Shown in pieces: positions 1 to 6,776 of a DNA stretch of 64,000 nt; positions within the stretch are counted from its first letter, which is position 1; every line of letters begins with the position of its first letter. Position numbers and translations under genes: made by a program. Origin of the DNA: Glaciihabitans tibetensis (GTDB lineage Bacteria; Actinomycetota; Actinomycetes; Actinomycetales; Microbacteriaceae). The stretch spans positions 1 through 64,000 of the forward strand of contig NZ_PVTL01000010.1 in assembly GCF_003003265.1 (NCBI RefSeq). Direction: 5' to 3'. The notes beneath the pieces are model-generated. The model was not told the origin of the DNA and made no database searches. It worked only from the letters and a program-made list of their open reading frames with translations.

Positions 1-184
1 CGCCAAGGGTTTGTGCGTTCCAGCACGAGTGGAGTTGACCATAAGGACTTCCTGTCTGCCACCAGAAATCCCTCACAACAGGCTGACACAGAGGGATATT
101 AGCGACGAATGTTGGCACTTCGCGGACAGCCATTGTGAAGTGTCACGTTCTGTCGGCTCCCGGCCAGCAGACGAAACCGACCGG
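1..184. other. Gene-free left edge with one divergent copy of the GAAGTGTCAC motif
   Basis: No convincing coding sequence lies here; the long open frames across it are antisense to the PAP2 gene. Positions 136-156 hold a sequence (core GAAGTGTCACGTT followed by GTCGG) that matches the minus strand of the 32-bp-period array at 6559-6741 with only about two mismatches. It may therefore be a lone member of the same dispersed repeat family. I see no clear terminator. Confidence 0.45.
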
Positions 185-1180
185 TCAGGCGAGCCGCGTG
201 CGCTGCAGCGCGAGGGTGGTCAGTACCGCACTCGTCGTGGCGGCAACACAGATGATTTGGGTGGCCAGCAGCAGGTTGTGCGTCGACGCGAGGTCCTGGT
301 TGACCGCGAGCAGCGCAGCGAAACCCGCGCCGCCGACGATGGTGAGGGCGGCGACTCCGAGCAGGCCCCAGACAAGCGCCCGGTTGAAAGCGTTCGGGCG
401 GTAGGTGGCGCGACCCTCGCGTCCGCTGCTTCCGTGCGCCGCGCTCCCGTGAGCGGTGCTCCCGTGCGTCGTGCTCCCCAGCGCGGTGCTCCCGTGAGCG
501 GCGCCGGCGCGGCCCATGCGTTCGGCGATCCGCGCCGTGCTGCCCGCGCCGAACCCGCGCCGAACCAGGATGCCGCCGGGACGCCGGTCGGGCAGCAGCA
601 GGTGCGCGAGGGCGACCATCGCGACGACAAGCAGCACTCCGCCGACAACGTCGCTGGCGCGGTGCCATCCAAACTCGAGCAGCTGGAACGCCACCGTTCC
701 GAGTACTGCGGCCACCAGAATCCCCGTGAACGGACGCACGGCCGCGGGCAGCACCATCAGCAGCCCGAGCAAGACCGAGGCGAACACCACCGTGTGGCCG
801 CTCGGGAAGGTATTGTCCGACGCGGCCTCGACGAAGTCCGGACGCGACAGCACCGCGTACTTCAGCAATTGCGTGAGCACGTTCGCCGCCACGATCATGG
901 CGAGCACCCGGAGGCCGCTGCGGACGCCGCGGAACGCCGCTCCCAGCACGGCGAGCACGATGGTCGCCAGCAGCAGGTTGGGAATGGTGACGAGGTTCAG
1001 GAGCGCCCGCTGCTGATTCGCGTAGCTCGACGCGTCAAGCGCCGAGTTCTCGACAAACTGGCCCTCCTGGGTCAGCACGGCGGAGATATACACGGCGAAG
1101 AAGCCGACGGTGCTCAGCGCCCACATCGCCGCCGGAAGTTTCCATGCGCGACGCAGCGGATAATCGGTCGGCGCATTCAC
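185..1180 (-). CDS. PAP2-superfamily integral membrane phosphatase
   Basis: Membrane lipid-phosphate phosphatase of the PAP2/undecaprenyl-pyrophosphate phosphatase type, expected to hydrolyse a phosphate ester at the membrane surface. The three family motifs are present: KYAVLSRPD (about residues 107-116), PSGHT (about 126-130) and WHRASDVVGG (about 172-181), set among five to six hydrophobic segments. I prefer the GTG start at 1180 over the longer frame from 1222, because the extra residues do not look like family sequence. After the third motif comes a low-complexity stretch of repeated HGST/HGSA units (15-bp DNA repeats near 425-500), then two more membrane spans. The natural substrate cannot be read from the sequence. 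Confidence 0.85.
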   Translation of the reverse strand: MNAPTDYPLRRAWKLPAAMWALSTVGFFAVYISAVLTQEGQFVENSALDASSYANQQRALLNLVTIPNLLLATIVLAVLGAAFRGVRSGLRVLAMIVAANVLTQLLKYAVLSRPDFVEAASDNTFPSGHTVVFASVLLGLLMVLPAAVRPFTGILVAAVLGTVAFQLLEFGWHRASDVVGGVLLVVAMVALAHLLLPDRRPGGILVRRGFGAGSTARIAERMGRAGAAHGSTALGSTTHGSTAHGSAAHGSSGREGRATYRPNAFNRALVWGLLGVAALTIVGGAGFAALLAVNQDLASTHNLLLATQIICVAATTSAVLTTLALQRTRLA

Positions 1181-1281
1181 CCCACAACGGTACAAGCCAA
1201 ATCCTGTGGAGGCTGGGAGCACACCGCTCGTGCCAACGAGAATAATTCGGAAACAGATGGTGGATGCCGCGGGCGAGACCG

Positions 1282-1331
1282 CCGCAACGACAACAAGACC
1301 CCCGCAACGACAACAAGACCCGCAACGACAA
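1282..1331. repeat. Short tandem repeat, about 18-20 bp unit, 2.5-3 copies
   Basis: The unit with core CGCAACGACAACAAGACCC is repeated between the PAP2 start and the tRNA-Pro terminator. It is not coding in any convincing frame. Confidence 0.6.
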
Positions 1332-1360
1332 AGGGAGCCCCGCCGAAGCGAAACTCCCTA
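1329..1360 (-). terminator. Rho-independent terminator downstream of tRNA-Pro
   Basis: Read on the minus strand, AGGGAG and CTCCCT (1359-1354 and 1337-1332) form a stem with a short inner CGC/GCG helix, followed by TTTGT. It lies about 40 bases downstream of the tRNA 3' end and is in the right orientation to end the tRNA transcript. Confidence 0.65.
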
Positions 1361-1398
1361 GCCGTGCTGCATTTCTGTCTTGCTGGTACTGCACTCGG

Positions 1399-1472
1399 TC
1401 GGGGTGGCGGGATTCGAACCCACGACCTCCTCGTCCCGAACGAGGCGCGCTACCAAGCTGCGCCACACCCCG
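1399..1472 (-). tRNA. tRNA-Pro (anticodon CGG)
   Basis: The reverse complement folds as a full cloverleaf: acceptor CGGGGTG pairs with CACCCCG (discriminator A), the D arm has GCGC/GCGC, the anticodon stem CCTCG/CGAGG closes the loop TTCGGGA, and the T arm is GTGGG-TTCGAAT-CCCGC. Anticodon CGG reads CCG proline codons. No CCA is encoded. It lies downstream of the metallophosphoesterase gene on the same strand. Confidence 0.95.
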
Positions 1473-1521
1473 AGTGCTTCACGCGTGACGAGCGAACGAA
1501 CGCCGCCTCACATGAACCTCG

Positions 1522-2487
1522 TCAAGAATAGCTGAAATCTCGAGCGGTTAACGTCACTACGACCGCTTCCGGTGGGCAAGCGAGCCGAATGGGGGCGTAG
1601 ATCGACGTTCCGAGGCCCGCGGACACGTTCAAATAGGCGCTCTTCTGGGCATGTTCCCAGATGCTCAGGCCGGAAACCTGGTCGCGGGGAATGTCGCAAT
1701 TGGTCACCGGTGCGGGCAGTCCCGGCAGCCTAACCTGTCCGCCGTGGGTGTGACCGCCGAAAATGACGTCCGCTCCGTGGGTGACGAAGGCGTCGAGCAC
1801 GCGCTGGTACGGGGCGTGAGTCACGGCAACCGACACGACCTCGGGGCCGGGATCGTCAGCCCAGGCGACATTCTCGCGCTCCTCGTCGATGGCTCCGGGG
1901 AGCTGGTCGAGGCGGTCCCAGCCGCGGTGTGCGTCGTTGACGCCAAAGAACTCGATGCGCGAGCCTCGGATGGACATGGCTCGGGCACGGTTGTTCAGGT
2001 TCAGCCACCCGAGGGTGTCCTCGAAGTAGGACTCCATCGCCGCGACATCCAGCACAGAATTCTTGACCTTGTGCTTGCTCGGGCCCAGGAAGTACCGCAG
2101 CGGATTCGAGAACGACGGCCCCGAATAGTCATTCGAGCCGTGCACAAACACTCCGGGTGTCCCGGCGAAGGGCTCGAGGGTGTATTCGAGTGCGGCCAGG
2201 GCGAGTTCGTGCCCCATGTTGTCGCCCGTGTTGACGATCAGGTCGGGCTCGAAGATCTTGAGCGAGCGGATCCAGTCCTGTTTGTCGTGCTGCCAGGGTG
2301 CGAGGTGGATGTCGGCGAGGTGCAGGATCGTGATCGGACGAGCACCCGGCTCCAGAATCGACAGGGTCTCCTGGCGCACGGTGTAGCGGGTGCGTTCCAC
2401 CAGCGCGCCGTACGCGAAGGTAGCGACGCCGGCCGCGGCAGCGATTCCGAGGGATGCGGCCGCGGTTTTGCCGGCGGACGGACTCAT
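1522..2487 (-). CDS. Calcineurin-like metallophosphoesterase, membrane-anchored
   Basis: Metal-dependent phosphoesterase with an N-terminal hydrophobic anchor. Visible motifs in order: LHLADIHL (D, H), NTGDN, GSND (the GNHD-equivalent site), and late in the protein THAPY and FGGHTHGGQ (H). These are the usual two-metal ligands. The start is the ATG at 2487, sharing one base with the stop of the penicillin-binding protein gene; the 47 residues further upstream in this frame are antisense-like and Arg-rich. The pairing of this gene directly downstream of a PonA2-type PBP is conserved in mycobacteria, which suggests a cell-envelope role. Substrate unknown. Confidence 0.9.
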   Translation of the reverse strand: MSPSAGKTAAASLGIAAAAGVATFAYGALVERTRYTVRQETLSILEPGARPITILHLADIHLAPWQHDKQDWIRSLKIFEPDLIVNTGDNMGHELALAALEYTLEPFAGTPGVFVHGSNDYSGPSFSNPLRYFLGPSKHKVKNSVLDVAAMESYFEDTLGWLNLNNRARAMSIRGSRIEFFGVNDAHRGWDRLDQLPGAIDEERENVAWADDPGPEVVSVAVTHAPYQRVLDAFVTHGADVIFGGHTHGGQVRLPGLPAPVTNCDIPRDQVSGLSIWEHAQKSAYLNVSAGLGTSIYAPIRLACPPEAVVVTLTARDFSYS

Positions 2488-5039
2488 CAGCACTGCTCCT
2501 TGTTGACGGTCAGCGTGACCGTGTCGGTCTTCGCGATCTCGGTTCCAACACCGGGATTGACGGCGGACACCGTGTCTCGGAGGGCAGTCTTTTCTTCGGG
2601 AGTGAGGGCGGCGTCGATGACCGAACACTGGTCGGTGCCGATGCTGGTGAACCCGGCGTCGGTGAGAGCGGTGCGGGCCGAGGCGGCCGCGGTACCCAGC
2701 ACGCTCGGCACTGAGCCGAGGCTGCCGTCACTCGAGAAGAGGGTGACTTCGCCGCCCTTTGACACGAGGGAGCCGGTGGGTGGGCTGGTGCGCACCGCGC
2801 GTCCGGCGGGGATCGATGAAGCCTCCGCTCCGCCGTTTGTCACGGTGAAGCCGTTGCCCTCGAGTACCGACGTTGCCGCCTCAACGGTCTGGCCCGAAAT
2901 CTCGGGGATGGTGATGCCGGTTCCGGTCAGGAGCGCCTTCGACGCCTCGGGGAACTCGTCGGCTCCACGCAGCGCCGGGTTCTTGTCTGCGGCCGTCGCG
3001 ACCGCCCTGAAGACGTCGTGACGGAGCACGCTGCCCTGCACCCGGGCAGGCGTGTAGTACTTGCGCATCGCGTAGGTGCCGGAGATGTTACCCACCCAGA
3101 CGGCGGTGGCGACCTTGGTGCTGGCGCCGACGACCCAGGTCTGGTTTGAGCTGTCGGTGGTACCGGTCTTGCCGATGTACTCCACCCCGTTGTCCGGGTT
3201 GGCGCGCGTAGCCGTACCGCCGCCGATCATCACCTTGGACATTGCGAAGGCCGCGGTGTTCGCGACATCCGACTCGAGGGCCTTGGCGCAGTCCGCGGAC
3301 TGTCCCGGAAGCTCCGCACCGTCAGCCGCGACGATCCGGTCGATGGCGACGGACTTGCAGTAGGTACCGCCGGAGGCGATGGACGCGTACGCGGTCGCCA
3401 TCGTCAGCGGGGAGATGGTGTTTGTTCCCAGCACCGACGAGGGGTTCGCCTCGAGCTCGGCTCCGTCAGCCCGGTGGACGCCGATGGATGCCGCGGTGTC
3501 GCGAATCTCGCAGAGGTCAAGTTCGAGCGCCATCGAGATGAACGCGCCGTTGACCGACTTCTGCGTGGCGGTCGCGACGGTCATGTTGCCGCCACTGCCG
3601 TCGTCGTTCTTGAACTGATACGGGCCGGAGTACGGACCGTCACAGGTGGTGAACGCGCTCTGCGCCACGGTTCTTGCCGAACCGTTGACGCGCTCGTTCA
3701 GTCCGTGACCGTTCTGCAGCCAGTTCAGCAGGGTGAACACCTTGTAGGTCGAGCCGGGCTGGAACCCGCTCGAGCCGCCGTAGGCACGGTCGGTGCTGAA
3801 GTTGACGGCTGTGGCGGTGATTCCTCCGCCGGCCTGGGTGTTGTTGTAGACCTTGTTCTGCGCCATCGTCAGAATTCGCCCGGTGCCCACCTCAACCGAC
3901 ACGGTTGCGGAACCGAGGTTCAGCGTGGTCGCGTCAGACGGCACAAGTTTCCACTCAGCCTCCTGCGCCACGTTCTGCAGGTCCAGATCGAGGGTGGTGT
4001 AGATGTCGTAACCGCCGTGCTTGAAGTTCGCTGCGCGCTCCGTCGGGTCTGCGCCGAGGGCGGGGAGGTCCTTGACCAGGTTCGAGATGTAGTCACAGAA
4101 GTACCTGGCGTGGTCGTTGGCGGCCATACATCCGTTGGATGGTTCGGTGATGACCACCGTGGTCGCGTCGATCGGCGTCGCGATGGCCTCGTCACGCTGA
4201 GCCTGCGTGATGTTGCCTTCCGCGAGCATGGCCTCGATGATCACGTCGCGGCGTTCGAGGTTTCCTGGCCAGTTCTCCTCGTGGTCGAGGCGGAGAACAC
4301 CGGGGGACTGCACGGTCGCGATCAGGCTGGCGGCCTGCGCGACGGTGAGGTTGAGCGCGGTGGTGTTGTAGTAGCGCTCCGCTGCGGCCTCGATGCCGTA
4401 GGTATTGCCACCGAAGTTGGCGATGTTGAGGTACGCGAGCAGGATCTCCTGCTTGGTGTACTCCTTCTCGAGAGAGATCGCGAGCTTCATTTCTTTCAGC
4501 TTGCGGTCGAAGGTGTCGTCGATCGCTGCCTCGTACGCGGCATCCTGCTCCTCCTCGGTGGGGAGTTCGAGAGCCTGCTGGATGAAGGTGTTCTTCACGT
4601 ACTGCTGCGTGATGGTCGACGCACCCTCAGAAATGCCGCCGCCCGCGACGTTCGTGATCGCAGCACGAACGACACCGGGAATGTCTACCCCGCCGTGCTC
4701 GTAGAAGCGGCGGTCCTCGCCACTGACGGCGGCGTTTTTGGCGAAGTCCGAGACCTCTTCCCAGGTGACCTCTTCGCGGTTCTGGTCGAAAATCGTGGCG
4801 ATCTGCACCGGCGCACCGGCCTGCGTTGCATAAATTCGGTTCTGCTGTGCCTGCTGGTCGATCTCGATGTACTCGGGCAGGCTGTCGAAGATGCCGATGG
4901 TGTTGTTGACGGTGGCACCGGCAACGGCGATCGCGGGGGTGACCATAACGGCGACCAAAACGCCGGCGAGGGCACTGAAGCCGAGCGTGCCGAGGAGTGC
5001 TGCGAGCACACTTCCGGGCCGAGGTTTAAGGGCAGACAT
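2487..5039 (-). CDS. Bifunctional class A penicillin-binding protein with PASTA domains
   Basis: Peptidoglycan glycosyltransferase/transpeptidase of the PonA type, 850 residues, anchored by one N-terminal membrane segment (about 11-42). The GT51 domain shows EDRRFYEHGG (108-117) and ASTITQQYVKN (140-150). The transpeptidase shows SxxK as STYK at 430-433, SVN at 495-497 and KTGT at 624-627. Two PASTA repeats (about 710-850) follow, each with the P-x-V/I-x-G type opening. Length and domain order match mycobacterial PonA2. It is first in a minus-strand unit with the metallophosphoesterase and diverges from the DUF4177 gene, with only about 50 bases between. Confidence 0.95.
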   Translation of the reverse strand: MSALKPRPGSVLAALLGTLGFSALAGVLVAVMVTPAIAVAGATVNNTIGIFDSLPEYIEIDQQAQQNRIYATQAGAPVQIATIFDQNREEVTWEEVSDFAKNAAVSGEDRRFYEHGGVDIPGVVRAAITNVAGGGISEGASTITQQYVKNTFIQQALELPTEEEQDAAYEAAIDDTFDRKLKEMKLAISLEKEYTKQEILLAYLNIANFGGNTYGIEAAAERYYNTTALNLTVAQAASLIATVQSPGVLRLDHEENWPGNLERRDVIIEAMLAEGNITQAQRDEAIATPIDATTVVITEPSNGCMAANDHARYFCDYISNLVKDLPALGADPTERAANFKHGGYDIYTTLDLDLQNVAQEAEWKLVPSDATTLNLGSATVSVEVGTGRILTMAQNKVYNNTQAGGGITATAVNFSTDRAYGGSSGFQPGSTYKVFTLLNWLQNGHGLNERVNGSARTVAQSAFTTCDGPYSGPYQFKNDDGSGGNMTVATATQKSVNGAFISMALELDLCEIRDTAASIGVHRADGAELEANPSSVLGTNTISPLTMATAYASIASGGTYCKSVAIDRIVAADGAELPGQSADCAKALESDVANTAAFAMSKVMIGGGTATRANPDNGVEYIGKTGTTDSSNQTWVVGASTKVATAVWVGNISGTYAMRKYYTPARVQGSVLRHDVFRAVATAADKNPALRGADEFPEASKALLTGTGITIPEISGQTVEAATSVLEGNGFTVTNGGAEASSIPAGRAVRTSPPTGSLVSKGGEVTLFSSDGSLGSVPSVLGTAAASARTALTDAGFTSIGTDQCSVIDAALTPEEKTALRDTVSAVNPGVGTEIAKTDTVTLTVNKEQC

Positions 5040-5091
5040 ACAATCAGGGTACGTGATCTACGCAAAATCGAAGCTGAACGGAAGCCGATAA

Positions 5092-5253
5092 ATGCCCACA
5101 TGGGAGTACCTCACCACCCCGTTGATGATTCACAACACCGCGGCCATACTCAATAACTGGGGTTCGGAGGGGTGGGAACTCGTTCAAATCGTTACCGGAC
5201 CCGAAGGTGGGCTCGTCGCTTATATGAAGCGCCCCAAGAAAGAAGACTCTTAA
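5092..5253 (+). CDS. Small DUF4177-type protein (53 aa)
   Basis: A 53-residue protein with the pattern WEYLTTPL...NNWGSEGWELVQI...GGLVAYMKRP, typical of the short DUF4177 family found in Microbacteriaceae between PBP and RidA genes. The ATG follows a run of purines (GAAGCCGATAA). Its TAA is followed at once by the ATG of the RidA gene, so the two are surely cotranscribed and probably translationally coupled. Function unknown. No membrane segment or signal peptide. Confidence 0.8.
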   Translation: MPTWEYLTTPLMIHNTAAILNNWGSEGWELVQIVTGPEGGLVAYMKRPKKEDS

Positions 5254-5724
5254 ATGCCCATCTCGTCAGCGCTGGATGCCCGGCTCGAAGAGCTCGGAAT
5301 CGAGATCCCCTCGGTCGCGAAGCCTGTCGCTTCGTACGTGCCCGCCGTGATCAGCGGCAACCTCGTTTTCACCTCGGGACAGCTACCGTTTGTCGAGGGC
5401 GTCCTGCCCGAGACCGGCAAGGTTGGTGGCGGAGTTTCTGCCGCGTCGGCCAACGATCTCGCCCGCACCTGCGTGCTCAACGGACTCGCCGCCGCAAAAA
5501 GCGTCATCGGTTCGCTTGACCGCATCACCCGCGTGGTGAAGGTCGTCGGTTTCGTGGCATCCGACCCCTCCTTCACCGGCCAGCCCGCCGTGATCAACGG
5601 TGCCTCTGACCTGCTCGGCGAGATTTTCGGCGAGGCCGGGGTTCACGCGCGCAGCGCCGTGGGTATCGCGGTTCTCCCGCTGGACTCGCCCGTCGAGATC
5701 GAGTTCGTCTTCGAATTCGCCTGA
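5254..5724 (+). CDS. RidA family (YjgF/YER057c/UK114) protein
   Basis: 156-residue RidA-like protein of the subgroup that resembles YjgF but is longer. Family proteins form trimers and the archetype deaminates reactive enamine/imine intermediates from PLP enzymes. Visible features are SGQLPF near residue 46, the hydrophobic strand VVKVVGFV, and HARSAVG near 131-137 with the conserved Arg. The C-terminal strand VEIEFVFEF is normal for the fold. The preceding DUF4177 stop is adjacent. A strong terminator follows at 5801. Subgroup assignment, and so whether it keeps imine deaminase activity, is uncertain. Confidence 0.88.
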   Translation: MPISSALDARLEELGIEIPSVAKPVASYVPAVISGNLVFTSGQLPFVEGVLPETGKVGGGVSAASANDLARTCVLNGLAAAKSVIGSLDRITRVVKVVGFVASDPSFTGQPAVINGASDLLGEIFGEAGVHARSAVGIAVLPLDSPVEIEFVFEFA

Positions 5725-5800
5725 TCCAGTGAGCTCGGCAGTTCTCGGGGTTGCGTGCTTGTTGAGCTCGCCCGACATCCGGGATCTCGCCTGAACACAC

Positions 5801-5841
5801 CAAAAAGCGCTGGGCCCGGAAGTTCGGGCCCAGCGCTTTTC
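5801..5841. terminator. Strong bidirectional terminator hairpin after ridA
   Basis: Near-perfect inverted repeat with 15-16-bp arms (core AGCGCTGGGCCCG / CGGGCCCAGCGCT) around a short loop, flanked by AAAA on the left and TTTT on the right, so it can act in both directions. It lies 76 bases after the RidA stop. Confidence 0.9.
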
Positions 5842-5870
5842 GTTGGCGTGGTAGTCGCGCGAGAAGTGTT

Positions 5871-5949
5871 GCGCGGCGGGTGTCGCGCAGGGGGGCTCGC
5901 GCGGCGGGTGTCGCGCAGGGGGTCTCGCGCGGCGGGTGTCGCGCGGCGG
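5871..5949. repeat. GC-rich tandem repeat, about 26-bp unit, three copies
   Basis: Units of the form GCGCGGCGGGTGTCGCGCAG followed by a G-run and CTC are repeated just downstream of the small minus-strand gene at 5957. The region is non-coding. Confidence 0.7.
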
Positions 5950-5956
5950 TGCGGAC

Positions 5957-6172
5957 CTAGTCGCGCAGCTTCTCTTTGTACTCGTTCTTGGTCTCCGTCG
6001 CGTCGCGCTCAGCCTCGGCCCGGCGCACGTCTGACTCGGCCTTCTTGACTTCGGCGTCGGCCTTTACCTCGTCGCTCTTGTCCGAGATCCGGTCCTTCGC
6101 GTCGTCGACGGCCCGCCCGATCTTCTGGCCGGTGGCTGCCGCGGCATCCTTTGCATCGTCGAGGATTCCCAT
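5957..6172 (-). CDS. Small charged coiled-coil protein (71 aa)
   Basis: Short, highly charged, alanine/lysine/glutamate-rich protein that starts MGILDDAKDAAAATGQK and is predicted to be mostly helical. Similar 60-80-residue proteins are common in Microbacteriaceae and have no known function. The ATG at 6172 is chosen because AGGAG sits seven bases upstream; the longer frame from 6193 would put this SD inside the gene. No membrane segment. Confidence 0.7.
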   Translation of the reverse strand: MGILDDAKDAAAATGQKIGRAVDDAKDRISDKSDEVKADAEVKKAESDVRRAEAERDATETKNEYKEKLRD

Positions 6173-6280
6173 AACACGCTCCTGTTCGCTCACGTCTCTG
6201 TATTACGTGATTTAAGCGTAGGTTTCCGGGCGTCGCGGGCGGGCTGTTCTCACCTAACGCTCAGCCAACTTCCGGCAGAT

Positions 6281-6353
6281 GTGGATGGAGCGTGGTGACG
6301 TGGATGGAGCGTGGTGACGTGGATGGAGTGTGGTGACGTGGACGGGGCGTGGT
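6281..6353. repeat. 19-bp tandem repeat, four copies
   Basis: The unit GTGGATGGAGCGTGGTGAC starts at 6281, 6300, 6319 and 6338, exactly 19 bp apart, with the last two copies slightly diverged. Non-coding. Confidence 0.85.
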
Positions 6354-6558
6354 CCAGATCGTGGTTATACGCGGCACGACATCGTTCCGGGCCGCTCTCG
6401 GGCCCTTGGGTTCGATTGGGTTCGCTTGAGTTCGCTTCGGTTCGCTTGAGTTCAGGATGAGCGACACAACCTGACACTTCGCTGCCCGCGGGATCGAGGA
6501 GACTCAGCTGGTCGCTTCTTCGTGCGGCGGAGCGACCAATCGGGACCCCTCACGGACG

Positions 6559-6741
6559 GCATCCGACCAATCGTGACACTTCAGCTTTCGGGACTCGACG
6601 TAACGTGACACTTCAGCTTTCGGCATCCGACCAATCGTGACACTTCAGCTTTCGGGACTCGACGTAACGTGACACTTCAGCTTTCGGCGTCCGACCAATC
6701 GCGACACTTCAGATTTCGGGACTCGACATAACGCGACACTT
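6559..6741. repeat. Regular 32-bp-period repeat array, six copies
   Basis: The 19-base core GTGACACTTCAGCTTTCGG begins at 6573, 6605, 6637, 6669, 6701 (two changes) and 6733 (truncated), an exact 32-bp period. The 13-base segments between cores alternate between two sequences: GACTCGACGTAAC-like and CATCCGACCAATC-like. The higher-order period is therefore 64 bp. A related sequence occurs alone at 136-156. It is not a CRISPR, because the two spacers simply alternate. Confidence 0.9.
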
Positions 6742-6776
6742 GGGGGCGGGCGTCCGGGCGTCCGGGGGTGCGGGCG

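Larger units (their letters stand above)
6173..6776. other. 604-bp gene-free, repeat-rich intergenic region
   Basis: No credible ORF on either strand. The stretch holds three different repeat blocks in succession: a 19-bp tandem repeat (6281-6353), a short TTCGCTTGAG-type repeat (about 6412-6452), and a 32-bp-period array (6559-6741), ending in G-rich GGGCGTCCGG repeats just before the uvrA-like stop. It separates two minus-strand genes. Confidence 0.8.

Noticed and set aside
11-1531. 506-codon open frame on the plus strand
   Set aside because: Crosses the tRNA-Pro gene and the PAP2 gene in antisense; composition Arg/Gln/His-rich and not protein-like.
3474-5156. 560-codon open frame on the plus strand
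   Set aside because: Antisense to the penicillin-binding protein; shadow of a high-GC gene.
6559-6741. Possible CRISPR array
   Set aside because: Only two spacers that alternate, cores of 19 bases, no cas genes; it is a compound tandem repeat.
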